Shown: positions 15,787 through 24,894, counted from the stretch's first letter. The stretch is DNA of 64,000 bases from Streptomyces sp. NBC_01294 (GCF_035917235.1 NZ_CP108423.1:620001-684000), one strand, 5' to 3'. Notes: generated by a model from the sequence alone, not told the origin. Numbers and translations: made by a program.

Positions 15787-17400
15787 TCAGTCCGCAGGGG
15801 CCGGAGGCGGGGCGAAGCGGTCGCGGAGTTCCCGCTTGAGGATCTTGCCGCTGGCGTTGCGCGGGAGGGCGTCGACGAAGAGCACGCGTTTCGGGGCCTT
15901 GAAGTGGGCGAGCCGCTCCCGCGCGTAGGTCATCAGCTCCGCCTCCGTCGCCTCCCCACGCGCCACCACCACCGCCGTGACCGCCTCGATCCACCGCTCG
16001 TCGGGCAGCCCGACCACCGCCACCTCGGCCACGCCCGGGTGGGTGTAGAGCACGTCCTCCACCTGCCGCGAGGCAACCAGCACCCCACCCGAGTTGATGA
16101 CGTCCTTGACCCGGTCCACCACCGTGAAGTACCCGTGCGCGTCGCGCACCGCGAGGTCGCCCGAGCGGAACCAGCCGTCCCGGAAGGCCCGCTCCGTGGC
16201 CTCCGGGTCGTTCCAGTACCCCAGGCACAGCTGCGGCGAGCGGTAGACGACCTCGCCTGCCGTGCCGTCCGGCACGTCCTTGCCGTCCTCGTCGACGACC
16301 TTCGCCTCGACGTGGCGGACCGGCCGCCCGCAGGACTCCATCCGCCCCTCGTGCTCCCGCGGCCCGAGCACCGTGGCCAGCGGCCCGATCTCGCTCTGAC
16401 CGAAGCAGTTGTAGAAGCCGAGCCCGGGGAGCCGCTCGCGCAGCCGTTCCAGGACCGGGACCGGCATGATCGAGGCCCCGTAGTACGCCTTGCTCAGCGC
16501 GCCCAGCTCACGCACCGCGAACTGCGGGTGGTTGGCCAGGCCGATCCAGACCGTGGGCGGCGCGAAGAGGCTGTTCGCCTCCCCCGCCTCGACGAGGTCG
16601 AAGAGCTGTTCCGCGACCGGCGCGTCCACGATGGTGTTCCGCGCCCCCACCGCCAGGTACGGCATCAGGAAGACGTGCATCTGCGCCGAGTGGTACAGCG
16701 GCAGCGAGTGCACGGGCCGGTCCTCCTCGGCCAGGTCCAGCGCCTCGATCGCGCTCTCGTACTCGTGGGCGAGGGCCCGGTGCGTCATCATCGCGCCCTT
16801 GGGCAGGGCGGTGGTGCCCGAGGTGTACAGGAGCTGCGCCAACCCGCCCGGTTCCCTGTCGGGTTCAAAGGCGAGCGGCTCGGCCAGCTCCGCCAGGAAG
16901 GAATCCGGGGCGTCGCGCAGTGCCCGTACGCGTTTGCCGTCGGGGACCCGACCGGCCAGGTCCGGATCGGCGAGCACCAGGGCGCTGGCGGAGTCGTCGA
17001 GGATGTACGCGAGGTCGTCGCCGGTGAGGTTCTGGTTGACGGGTACGTGGGTGAGTCCGGCCCGGGCGCAGGCGAGGAAGGCGATGAGGTAGGCGTCGGA
17101 GTTGTGCGCGAAGGTGGCGACCCGGTCGCCGTCGGCCAGCCCGTACCGCTCCCGCAGCACGGCGGCGCCGGTGGTGACGGCCGCGTCGAGCTCCGCGTAC
17201 GTCCAGCTCCGCTCGCGGTAGCGGACGGCGAGGCGGTCGGGGACCCGACGCGCGCTCTCGTGCACCAGCCCGTCGACCGTCCGGTGCCGCACTGCCTGTC
17301 CTGCCTGTCCTGCCTGTCCTGCCTGTCCTGCCTGTCCTGCCTGTCCCGCCTGTCCCGCCCGCCCTGCTTGCCCTGCTTGCCCTGCTCGAGCTGCCGTCAT
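15787..17400 (-). CDS. Long-chain-type acyl-CoA synthetase with N-terminal AGQ repeat
   Basis: This 537-residue ANL enzyme carries the P-loop LLYTSGTTALPKGAMMTH (residues about 178-195), YRSPQLCLGYWNDPE with SGDLAVRD, and LPRNASGKILKRELRD holding the catalytic lysine. It should make acyl-CoA from a carboxylic acid and ATP. The unusual part is the N-terminus: after MTAAR, about ten AGQ-type tripeptides precede VRHRTVDGLVHESARRVPDR, where family homology begins. They are encoded by ten 9-bp units (17292-17381), so repeat number can change without shifting frame. A start nearer VRHRTV is not available as ATG, so 17400 is kept, with GTG alternatives possible. Confidence 0.85.
   Translation of the reverse strand: MTAARAGQAGQAGRAGQAGQAGQAGQAGQAGQAGQAVRHRTVDGLVHESARRVPDRLAVRYRERSWTYAELDAAVTTGAAVLRERYGLADGDRVATFAHNSDAYLIAFLACARAGLTHVPVNQNLTGDDLAYILDDSASALVLADPDLAGRVPDGKRVRALRDAPDSFLAELAEPLAFEPDREPGGLAQLLYTSGTTALPKGAMMTHRALAHEYESAIEALDLAEEDRPVHSLPLYHSAQMHVFLMPYLAVGARNTIVDAPVAEQLFDLVEAGEANSLFAPPTVWIGLANHPQFAVRELGALSKAYYGASIMPVPVLERLRERLPGLGFYNCFGQSEIGPLATVLGPREHEGRMESCGRPVRHVEAKVVDEDGKDVPDGTAGEVVYRSPQLCLGYWNDPEATERAFRDGWFRSGDLAVRDAHGYFTVVDRVKDVINSGGVLVASRQVEDVLYTHPGVAEVAVVGLPDERWIEAVTAVVVARGEATEAELMTYARERLAHFKAPKRVLFVDALPRNASGKILKRELRDRFAPPPAPAD
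17292..17381 (+). repeat. Ten-unit 9-bp minisatellite coding for Ala-Gly-Gln
   Basis: Units of CTGCCTGTC (plus strand) repeat ten times, the first six exact and the rest with one to three changes (CCGCCTGTC, CTGCTTGCC). Read on the minus strand in frame, the unit encodes A-G-Q and extends the N-terminus of the acyl-CoA synthetase. It is a likely slippage hot spot. Confidence 0.9.
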
Positions 17401-17554
17401 GGCGCGATCCTCGTCCCGCGCGCGCCCGAGGTCAATGACCGGGATACCAAACGGGATGTTGACAGATCATCGGACCGCCTGCATGAGTGTGGGGGCACGG
17501 ACGCACCGCCTGTTCATCGGGTAACCACACCCATCCGCAGGCTACTTGGGAGGC

Positions 17555-19516
17555 ATGTTGCACCTCAGCACCCGTCCGATACTCCGCCGCGTCGCCGTCA
17601 CCGGATCCGCTCTGCTCGCCGCGACGGCCGCGATGCCGCAGGCCTCGGCGGCGACCGCGGACCGGATACCGGCCGGCGGCGGCCTGTCCGCCGTCATCCG
17701 GTACACCGAGAACGGCATACCCCACATCCTCGCCCGCGACTACGCGCGGCTCGGCTTCGGCACCGGCTGGGCGCAGGCCGCCGACCAGGTCTGCGTCCTG
17801 GCGGACGGGTTCGTGACCGTCGCCGGTGAGCGCTCGCGCTGGTTCGGGCCCGACGCCGCACCCGACGGATCGCTCTCCTCCGCCACCCGGAACCTCTCCA
17901 GCGACCTGTACTTCAGGGGCGTCCGGGAGTCCGGCACCGTGGAGAAACTGCTGGCGACCCCCGCCCCGGCCGGTCCCACCAAGGACCTCAAGGAGCTGAT
18001 GCGCGGCTGGGCCGCCGGCTACAACGCGTGGCTCGCGCAGAACAAGGTCACCGACCCGGCGTGCAAGGGCGCCGGCTGGGTCCGCCCGGTCACCACGACC
18101 GACGTGGCCGCCCGCGGCTTCGCGGTCTCGGTCCTCGGCGGCCAGGGGAGCGGCATCGACGGCATCACGGCGGCGCAGCCACCGGGCGCGTCGGGCACAG
18201 CGGGCGCGACAGGCGCCCGCACCGCACCGGCACCGGTACCGGCTCCGGCACCGGAGGTCGATCCGGCGGCCGCCGCCGAGGCCGCGCGAGAGTTCTTCGA
18301 CACCAGCCGGTACGACATGGGCTCCAACGCGGTGGCCTTCGCCGGCTCCACCACGGCGAGCGGGCGCGGACTGCTGCTCGGCAACCCGCACTACCCGTGG
18401 CAGGGCGGGCGCCGCTTCTGGCAGTCGCAGCAGACCATCCCGGGCGAGCTGAACGTGTCTGGCGGCTCCCTGCTCGGCACCACCGTGGTCAACATCGGCT
18501 TCAACGAGAAGGTGGCCTGGAGCCACACGGTCGCCACCGGCACCCCCGTGAACCTGCATCAGCTCACCCTCGACCCGGCCGACCCGACCGCCTACCTGGT
18601 CGACGGCACGCCGGAGAAGATGACCCGGCGGACCGTCACCGTCCCGGTGGCGGGCGGCGCTCCGGTCACCCGCACCCAGTGGTGGACGCGCTACGGACCG
18701 GTGGTCTCGAACCTCGGCGCCGGTCTGCCGCTGCCCTGGACCGACCGGACGGCGTACGCGCTGAACGACCCGAACGCGGCGAACCTGCGCGGCTCCGACA
18801 CCGCCCTCGCGATGGGCAAGGCCCGCTCGGTCGCCGGGATCCAGGAGGCCCTCAAGCGCACCCAGGGCCTGCCGTGGGTCAACACGGTGGCCGCGGATTC
18901 GGCGGGCGGCACCCTGTTCACCCAGACCCAGGTGCTCCCCCGGATCACCGACGAGCTGGCGGCCGGCTGCTCGACCCCGCTGGGCCGGGCCACGTACCCG
19001 GCCTCGGGGCTGGCGGTGCTGGACGGTTCGCGCGGCGCGTGCGCGCCCGGCTCGGATCCGGACGCGGTGCAGCCGGGCGTCTTCGGCCCGGGGAAGGCGC
19101 CCACGCTGCGGGGCGCCCCGTACGTCGAGAACTCCAAGACCATGATCAAGGCATGGTTACTACGCGATCACTGGCGCGTAAATAGCAGCAGGTCAGGGTG
19201 GGGGTGGGCAGGACCGGGTGCCCGCTGGTCGTTGAGGGCTGGCGGGTGTCCGGCCATACGCGCGCTCCCTCTTCTCGGAGCTGACACAGCGCGTCGGTCC
19301 CGCTGGATCCCGACGAACTCCCCCACATACCAGGCCTGTTGCAGCGCGGCCACGTCTTCTTCGGTGACGTCCCGGTGCGCTGCTACAAGCACAAAGGCCG
19401 CTAGATGTACGACGAACGCGATATCCGCACTGCCAGGCGAGGGCGAGGCGCTGTGGGAGGTGCTGCGGGGTGTCCACGCCGCGTTCCGGGCCGACGAGCA
19501 GGTCAGGCACCCCTGA
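17555..19516 (+). pseudogene. Penicillin acylase-family hydrolase, 3' half lost
   Basis: The frame starts MLHLSTRPILRRVAVTGSAL with a signal peptide probably cleaved after MPQASA. Next comes the family's alpha-chain and the autocatalytic nucleophile at RYDMGSNAVAFAGS (serine about residue 256), so it is an Ntn-hydrolase of the penicillin G/acyl-homoserine-lactone acylase type, exported and self-processed. Homology runs to GAPYVENSKTM at about 19143; family members then continue for roughly another 250-300 residues, which are missing. The frame reads on through unrelated sequence to 19516. The beta-chain is therefore truncated and the enzyme probably inactive. The break marks the left edge of a scrambled kilobase. 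Confidence 0.8.
19285..19404 (+). pseudogene. Unrecognised coding fragment in the debris region
   Basis: A short frame with well-formed protein texture ends at TAG 19404. From GAT 19306 it reads DPDELPHIPGLLQRGHVF, then FGDVPVRCYKHKGR and stop. A TGA closes the frame just upstream, so only a C-terminal tail survives. I do not recognise the family. A second fragment in another frame (GEGEALWEVLRGVHAAFRAD) ends at TGA 19516. Both look like leftovers of interrupted genes. Confidence 0.45.
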
Positions 19517-19603
19517 GTGGGGCCGATCTACGAGCGCCCGCCTGTTGGGCCAAGCAGCTCACACTTGCCACTCACGCGACCCCGCTTCCGGCATCAACAC
19601 AGG

Positions 19604-19768
19604 TCAGCGCACACGACCCCGAGGTTTCAGGCGAGTTGCGGGAAGCTCTGGAGCCGGAATCGGAGGGCCGTCGTAGCCCTTCACCTCGCCGTAGCGGGTG
19701 CCGTTGATCCAGTCTTCGCGGGCCTGTGCGATGTCCTCTTGGGACCGTCCGATCCAGTTCCAGAACCA
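19604..19768 (-). pseudogene. Pirin family protein, C-terminal fragment
   Basis: The minus-strand frame from 19768 to TGA 19604 reads WFWNWIGRSQEDIAQAREDW, then INGTRYGEVKGYDGPPIPAP and ends LKPRGRVR. This matches the C-terminal cupin end of pirin-like proteins (typically NFVGRSHEEI...REDW...FG.VKGYDG.RIPAPPLP...LKPRGR). The whole N-terminal metal-binding cupin is missing and no start codon exists in frame. It is a 54-codon relic among other relics. Confidence 0.75.
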
Positions 19769-19882
19769 TTAAACCTCTGGGAATTTCCGCAGGTCAGGGC
19801 GTTATGGGTTCCTGGAAGTCAGCAAAAGTCAGCATCAGCGCCTCACCCAGCGGCACCTTTCCTCCGAAACATGTCCAAGTAT

Positions 19883-20077
19883 TTACAGGACCATCGCCGG
19901 CAGGACGGCCCACAGGCCTACCACCGGCGCCAGCCCAGCCACGACCGCGTAGGCCATGCCCTGGGGCACGAGGTACGCGGCGACGGTGATACCCGCGAGC
20001 AGGTCGCCGCGACACCAGCTGCGCTGGTAGCCGGCCAGAGCGGGTGGCTCGAAGGCAGATTTCAGACGCTCGGGCAT
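19883..20077 (-). pseudogene. SulP-type sulfate permease, N-terminal fragment
   Basis: From ATG 20077 ([20 protein letters not shown]) the frame follows the start of SulP/SLC26 transporters: [20 protein letters not shown], then [20 protein letters not shown], the conserved first two membrane segments. A TAA follows at 19883 after 64 residues, where a complete transporter would continue for 400-500 more. Only the N-terminus remains, truncated next to the pirin relic. Confidence 0.75.
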
Positions 20078-20204
20078 GGCACTCCTTCTCGCCGCTGCCC
20101 ACAGCATCCCGCGAGCGCCCCTACCTCACGGGCACCGACAGTCCAGGTCCCGCCCGTCGGCCTCTACTTCACACGTAAGCCGCCGACCAGGGGTCCGGGG
20201 GCGA

Positions 20205-20672
20205 CTACTCGGCCGCGTCGAGCAGGAAGCCCGTGACAAGATCCGGCCTGATGCGCAGGGCCCTGGTCATCGTCTGACGTACCCACGGCACTAGCAGCGC
20301 CGCGTACGGGTCGGCCCCGTCCTCCTCGGCTACCAGAGAGACGTAGCCGGTGACGACGACGCTCCAGCCGAGGCAGGTCTCGGGGTCCACGACATCTGCC
20401 TCGTAGGCGACAACGACCCCGGGGGCGTCGGGCGTCGCCACGAGCGATGCGAGCGCTCCGCCGTCCTGGAGCCGGACGACGATGTCCTCCCCGTCCACGA
20501 GATGATTGACCAGCCTCACGGCCGGGAGAGCATGCTCGGTGAAGACGATGCGTCCCAGCGATACCGTGCCGAGCAGGCTCAGTGCTTCGCTTCGATCCAA
20601 CGGCTTCATGCTCCGAGTTGGCGCCCCATCCGGGCTGCTGAGATCTGGTCGCCGCGTCGCTTCGTGGTTCAT
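20205..20672 (-). CDS. PPOX-fold (pyridoxamine 5'-phosphate oxidase-like) protein, module copy 1
   Basis: A 155-residue flavin/F420-fold split-barrel protein starting MNHEATRRPDLSSPDGAP. The pattern ALSLLGTVSLGRIVFTEHAL, AVRLVNHLVDGEDIVVRL and LGWSVVVTGYVSLV is that of the short PPOX proteins found in actinobacterial dormancy clusters (mycobacterial Rv3129 is a DosR-regulated member). It probably binds FMN or F420; no substrate is known. A 161-aa paralogue at 42199-42684 occupies the same place in module copy 2. A SHOCT-domain membrane protein lies upstream on the same strand (93-bp gap). Confidence 0.85.
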   Translation of the reverse strand: MNHEATRRPDLSSPDGAPTRSMKPLDRSEALSLLGTVSLGRIVFTEHALPAVRLVNHLVDGEDIVVRLQDGGALASLVATPDAPGVVVAYEADVVDPETCLGWSVVVTGYVSLVAEEDGADPYAALLVPWVRQTMTRALRIRPDLVTGFLLDAAE

Positions 20673-20765
20673 CGTTCGCGCCCCTTGCTCGGCTCCCTCT
20701 TCCCGATTGATCGCGAGACCGGGAGGCTTCCTGACGCGCCTTGCCTCCCTCTCGTAGGGCCGGGT

Positions 20766-21050
20766 TCAGCCCTCTCCCGGTCCGGGCCGGCTTCGACCAG
20801 GCCCGTGCTCACGCAGCACGGTCAGACTCCGTTCGAACTCTGCCTCGTCGATCTCCCCTCGGGCGAACCGTTCGGCGAGCACCTGCTTGGCGGAAGGCGT
20901 AGTGCGGGGCTCTACCGGGCCTGAGGGGAAACGGTCGACGCTGCGGAGGAGCAGAACGACTGCCATGACGGCCAGAGCCACGAGGAGGACCATGCTGAAC
21001 GACATGGCGACCCAGCCCCATCCGCCCATTCCGTGTTCGTACCAGAACAT
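20766..21050 (-). CDS. Small membrane protein with SHOCT domain
   Basis: The 94-residue protein has one membrane segment near the N-terminus (VAMSFSMVLLVALAVMAVVL) after MFWYEHGMGGWGW, then a short linker and a C-terminal SHOCT motif (LAERFARGEIDEAEFERSL). SHOCT domains are short helical oligomerisation units; proteins of this layout are common but uncharacterised. It is transcribed away from the CNB gene, and the intervening 181 bp contain a DevR-like palindrome pair. Module copy 2 has no equivalent, so it was either lost there or gained here. Confidence 0.85.
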   Translation of the reverse strand: MFWYEHGMGGWGWVAMSFSMVLLVALAVMAVVLLLRSVDRFPSGPVEPRTTPSAKQVLAERFARGEIDEAEFERSLTVLREHGPGRSRPGPGEG

Positions 21051-21140
21051 GGTTCACGCTCCTGGGGCAACGGCTTGGGACTCGGCCACAGGGCAGGTCC
21101 GCGTGTTCCTACTGTCCACCGGCCTGCGGCGTCAGGGCAT

Positions 21141-21176
21141 GGGCCCGTCGGGGTCACGACCAGGGCCGATCGGCCC
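21141..21176 (+). promoter_or_regulatory. DevR/OsdR-type box pair between SHOCT and CNB genes
   Basis: GGGCCGATCGGCCC at 21163-21176 is a perfect 14-bp palindrome, ending 55 bp before the CNB ATG. A weaker half-matching site, GGGCCCGTCGGGGT, is at 21141-21154, 22 bp away centre to centre. The architecture equals the DosR box GGGAC-N4-GTCCC. Confidence 0.6.
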
Positions 21177-21231
21177 ATCCCCGCAGCCCTGCCGTGTCCC
21201 AGACTGAAGGCGGACTCGAACGGAGGCCGCG

Positions 21232-21696
21232 ATGAGCACACCTTCCCCCACCCGGATCGCCAACGCCCTGTCGGCGGAGTACCGCGCCCGTCTGACGGAC
21301 ATCGCGCGTGAGGTCGATTTTCCCGTAGGTACCCGCCTCTTCAATGAGGGAGGCCACGCCGACCGGTTCTGGATCGTGCGATCCGGCACGGTCGGCCTCG
21401 ACGTTCACGTGCCCGGCAGACAGGCAGCGGTGATCGAGGCGCTTGGTTCCGGCGAGCTGGTCGGCTGGTCCTGGCTGTTCCCTCCCTACACCTGGCACTT
21501 CGGTGCGGAGGCGACGAGCCCTGTACGCGCCCACGAGTTCGATGCGGCCGCCGTGCGCTCGATGATGGAGGCCGACCCCCGATTCGGCTCCGCCATGGAC
21601 CACTGGGTGGGCCAGGTGCTCGCCCACCGGCTCGTGGCCGCCAGGGTCCGGCTCCTCGACCTCTACGCGCCTCATGGCAGCGGCAACTCGCTGTGA
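21232..21696 (+). CDS. CNB-fold protein without DNA-binding domain, module copy 1
   Basis: This 154-residue protein starts MSTPSPTRIANALSAEYRAR. It has a Crp-type cyclic-nucleotide-binding beta-roll (FPVGTRLFNEGGHADRFWIV, then RSGTVGLDVHVPGRQAAVIE) and a C-terminal helix ending RLLDLYAPHGSG, but no helix-turn-helix. Where cAMP receptors have the phosphate-binding cassette GE-x6-RxA, this protein reads GELVGWSWLFPPYTWHFGAE; the arginine is missing, so it probably senses another ligand or acts by protein contact. Paralogues are 42865-43330 (frameshifted) and 38313-38798 (inside the hydrogenase operon). A CBS-BON gene follows 40 bp downstream. Confidence 0.85.
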   Translation: MSTPSPTRIANALSAEYRARLTDIAREVDFPVGTRLFNEGGHADRFWIVRSGTVGLDVHVPGRQAAVIEALGSGELVGWSWLFPPYTWHFGAEATSPVRAHEFDAAAVRSMMEADPRFGSAMDHWVGQVLAHRLVAARVRLLDLYAPHGSGNSL

Positions 21697-21736
21697 ACCG
21701 GATCCTCCCCATCGAGATCATGTGAGGGAGCCGGCC

Positions 21737-22381
21737 ATGCCCGCATCCCAGTACACCGTCAGCGATGTCATGACCCAGACCGCCGTGGCCATCGGCCGCG
21801 AGGCCTCGTACAAGGAGATCGTCGAGCTGATGCATCAGTGGAAGGTCAGCGCACTGCCGGTACTCGAAGGAGAGGGCCGGGTCGTGGGCGTCGTCTCCGA
21901 GGCCGATCTTCTGCCCAAGGAGGAGTTCCGGCGGAACGACCCGAGACTGCCCGAGCAGATGGAGGAGGCGTCCAAGGCCGGAGCAGTGCTCGCCGAGGAG
22001 CTCATGTCCAGCCCTGCCGTCACCGTGCACCCGGACGCCACGATCACCGAAGCCGCCCGCATCATGGCCAGGAAGGGCGTGAAACGGCTGCCGGTGGTCA
22101 ATGCCATCGGCCTGCTGGAGGGCGTCGTCAGCCGCAGTGACCTGCTCAAGGTGTTCCTGCGGCCCGACGAGGAAATCGAAGACGAGGTCCGCAATGCCGT
22201 CCTCGCGGAACTGGCTCCCCCGGTAGGCATCGACTGCACGGTCGAGGAGGGCGTCGTCACCCTGCGGGGCGACCTACGGGACCGCGCCCTGGCACCTCTG
22301 ATCGCCCGCGCCGCCCGCGCCGTCGAAGGGGTCGTGGACGTGCGGATGGAGCTCGCAGGTCCGGTCGGTACGGCCGTATGA
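21737..22381 (+). CDS. CBS-pair plus BON-domain protein, module copy 1
   Basis: A 214-residue protein (ATG 21737, preceded by GTGAGGGAG) with two CBS motifs at residues about 8-60 ([20 protein letters not shown]) and 88-140 ([20 protein letters not shown]), followed by a BON domain (about 150-205). CBS pairs bind adenine nucleotides and act as energy sensors; BON domains bind membranes or other partners. The fusion suggests an adenylate-responsive protein that can associate with another component. It is almost the same as the protein at 43376-44020 and lies between the CNB and regulator genes in both modules. Confidence 0.9.
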   Translation: MPASQYTVSDVMTQTAVAIGREASYKEIVELMHQWKVSALPVLEGEGRVVGVVSEADLLPKEEFRRNDPRLPEQMEEASKAGAVLAEELMSSPAVTVHPDATITEAARIMARKGVKRLPVVNAIGLLEGVVSRSDLLKVFLRPDEEIEDEVRNAVLAELAPPVGIDCTVEEGVVTLRGDLRDRALAPLIARAARAVEGVVDVRMELAGPVGTAV

Positions 22382-22413
22382 CCCGCTCCCCGGTACTTTC
22401 CGACCCTTCCTGC

Positions 22414-22435
22414 GACAATGCGACTGAGACGTACA
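22414..22435 (+). promoter_or_regulatory. Conserved promoter-region motif upstream of regulator copy 1
   Basis: The pattern GACAAT-N-CG-NNN-GAGACGTAC occurs here and, with identical spacing, at 44085-44106 upstream of regulator copy 2. Flanking non-coding DNA has diverged, so the motif appears selected. It may combine a -10 element (GACAAT) with a regulator site. Confidence 0.45.
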
Positions 22436-22453
22436 CCGACCTCAGGGGCGTGG

Positions 22454-23146
22454 ATGTCCGATACACCGGCTGCTTCTGCGGAGGCGCCCATCAGGGTGTT
22501 CCTCCTGGACGACCACGAGGTCGTCCGCCGGGGGCTGCACGACCTCCTCGACGCCGAACCCGACATCGAAGTGGTGGGCGAGGCCGCCACCGCCGAGCAG
22601 GCTCTAGCCCGGGGTCCGGCCCTGCGGCCGCACGTGGCGGTCCTGGACGTACGGCTGCCGGACGGCGACGGCATCACCGTCTGCCGCGAGCTGCGCTCGC
22701 GCATGCCGGAGCTCGCCTGCCTCATGCTCACGTCCTTCGACGACGAGGACGCCCTCCTCGACGCGATCATGGCCGGCGCCGCCGGCTACGTGCTCAAACA
22801 GATCAAGGGATCCGACCTGGTCGCCGCCGTGCGGACGGTCGCAACGGGGCAGTCGATGCTCGACCCCGCAACCACCGCCCGGCTCATGCACTCACTGCGG
22901 GACCCGGAAGCCGCCAAGCCGCCGGAGGACGAGCGCCTCACCGCGCTCACTGAGCGCGAGCGGGCCGTCCTAGAACTCATCGGCAGCGGCCTGACCAACC
23001 GGCAGATCGCCAAGCAGCTCTATCTGTCCGAGAAGACCGTCAAGAACCACATCTCCCGGCTGCTCGGCAAACTGGGCGTCGAACGCCGGGTCCAAGCCGC
23101 GGTCATCGCCGCCCAAGTACACGAGCACGAAGCGGGCAAGCCCTGA
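22454..23146 (+). CDS. devR: DevR/OsdR-like NarL-family response regulator, module copy 1
   Basis: A 230-residue response regulator: receiver domain with [14 protein letters not shown], phospho-acceptor Asp65 in [13 protein letters not shown] and the switch lysine in [12 protein letters not shown], then a LuxR-type helix-turn-helix (LTERERAVLELIGSGLTNRQ, followed by the recognition-helix region [15 protein letters not shown]). The sequence and surrounding genes match mycobacterial DevR/DosR and S. coelicolor OsdR (SCO0204), which activate hypoxia/dormancy genes after phosphorylation by a haem kinase. ATG 22454 aligns with the start of copy 2. It converges with the kinase gene (14-bp gap). It probably binds the GGGCC-N4-GGCCC boxes of the island. 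Confidence 0.9.
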   Translation: MSDTPAASAEAPIRVFLLDDHEVVRRGLHDLLDAEPDIEVVGEAATAEQALARGPALRPHVAVLDVRLPDGDGITVCRELRSRMPELACLMLTSFDDEDALLDAIMAGAAGYVLKQIKGSDLVAAVRTVATGQSMLDPATTARLMHSLRDPEAAKPPEDERLTALTERERAVLELIGSGLTNRQIAKQLYLSEKTVKNHISRLLGKLGVERRVQAAVIAAQVHEHEAGKP

Positions 23147-23160
23147 CAACCGCTACGGGG

Positions 23161-24894
23161 TCAGGCGTCGGCCCTGGGCAAGGGAACCGTCCATTCGAGG
23201 CGGGTGCCGTGTCCCGCCGCGCCTCGTGTCGAGACGGTCAGTCGGCCGCCCAGCTTCTCTGCCCGCTCGGCCAGGTTGCGGAGCCCGCTGCGGCGCCCAT
23301 GTTCTGGGATTCCGACGCCGTCGTCGGTCACGGTGACCACGAGTACGCCGTCGACCGCCGCGATGGAGACTTCCGTATGCCGGGCACGGGCGTGCCGAAC
23401 GACGTTGCTGAGCGCCTCACCGATCACGGCCAGCGCCTCATCGGCCACTGACACTGGCACGTCGGTTTCTACCAGCCCCTCCATCCGCAAGGCGGGGGCG
23501 AAGCCCAGCACGGCAGCGGCCTCGTCAACCGCTCGGACTGCGCGGAGCCTGAGTTTCGGCTCCGCATCCGGCATCTCGTGTTCTCGAAGGCCGAAGATGG
23601 TCGACCGGACGATCTTGATGGTGGTGTCGAGGTCGTCAATGGCCCGTCTCAACCTCTCGGACGCCTCGGGGTGCTCCACGAAGCGTTGGGCGCTCTGCAA
23701 GGTCATTCCAGTGGCGAACAGCCGCTGGATCGCGAGGTCATGCAGGTCCCGGGCAATGCGGTCGTGGTCCTCGAGCAGACTCATCTGCTCCGCGTCCCGC
23801 CGGCGATCGGCAAGCTCCAGGGCGATCGCGGCCTGCCCCGCGAAGCCAGGCAAGGCCAAGGTCTCCGTAGCCGCGAACGGTGCGCGACCGCGTCGACGGG
23901 CCAGCATCAGTACGCCGCTCAGCCGCTCCTTGGTGCCCACCGTCACCGCTACCGCGGGCCCGAAGCCCTTCCACCGCTCCGGCTGTACGGTCACGCGCTC
24001 GTCGCTCTCGACGTCCGGGACCGTGATCAATCCGTCCTGGGCGAGGGCCGCTGCGGCAAGGGTTCCCTCACTGCTCGGCAGCACGATGCCCCGATGTGCC
24101 TCGGCTCCCTCGCCGACGGCCAGTGAGCCGCGCAGCTCGCCGCCCGGGCCGACCAGGTAGAAGACGCCCATGTCGGCCGCAGTGATCTCGCGGGCCCGCT
24201 CCAGCATCCCTTCCAATACCTGGATCTAGGAGGAGCCGGACAGCAGCTCGTTCGTGAAGTCGGAGCTGGCCTCCAGCCAGCGTTCTCTGAGCCGGACGTC
24301 CTCGAAGAGCCGTGCATTCTCGATCGCGATTCCGGCCGCGACAGCCAGAGTCGACAGGACGGCCTCGTCCTCGGCGTCGAAGTCCGCCCGGCCCCGCTTC
24401 TCGGTCATGTAGAGGTTGCCGAACACCTCCTCGCGCACCCGGATGGGCACTCCGAGGAAGGTGTGCATGGGCGGGTGGTGGGCCGGGAAACCGTACGAGG
24501 CCGGATGGTCGGACAGTTCCGTCAGGCGCAGCGGTTCGGGGTGACGGATCAGCTCTCCGAGGATGCCGTGCCCGGAAGGCAGATCACCGATCTGGGCACG
24601 CAGCTCGTCGCTGATGCCGACGGGGAGGAATTCCGCGAGTTTGCGGTCATCCCCGATCACTCCCAGGGCCGCGTACTCCGCGTCCACAAGTACCACTGCA
24701 GCTTCCACGATCCCCGTCAGGACCTGCGGCAGGTCGAGTTCACGACCGACCGACATGACGGCTTCCAGGAGACCGTTCAGGTGGTCCCGGGTGCCGCGTA
24801 CCTCATCTATCCGTACCTGGAGTTCGTCGAGCAGTTCATCCAGCCTCAGACGGGGCAGCGGGGTGCGCGGGGTGTCGTGGCCCTCCCCGACCAC
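23161..24894 (-). pseudogene. devS: DevS/OsdK-like double-GAF histidine kinase, interrupted by an in-frame amber codon
   Basis: The conceptual 577-residue protein is collinear with the intact paralogue at 44870-46618: GAF-A (residues about 45-200, with PASYGFPAHHPPMHTFLGVP), GAF-B (about 225-365), HisKA_3 with His385 in RIARDLHDLAIQRL, and a C-terminal HATPase_c. At 24226-24228 the minus strand reads TAG, in the same frame on both sides: LLSGSS-stop-IQVLEGML here against LLSGLAEAEVLEGML in the paralogue. Five codons around the stop differ at once, so it is not a simple single substitution. Unless suppressed, the gene yields a 222-aa GAF-A fragment and possibly a reinitiated GAF-B-kinase piece from 24216. 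I therefore call it a likely pseudogene. Confidence 0.85.

Noticed and set aside
17292-17381. Possible CRISPR array or operator array
   Set aside because: Nine-bp uninterrupted units in frame with a gene; simple minisatellite.
17458-17490. TTGACA-like -35 element before the penicillin acylase gene
   Set aside because: TTGACA is present at 17458-17463, but no convincing -10 hexamer lies at 16-18 bp; too weak to annotate.
24226-24228. Stop codon read as selenocysteine or pyrrolysine
   Set aside because: The codon is TAG, not TGA, and no pyrrolysine genes or special element are visible; the paralogue has an ordinary residue there.
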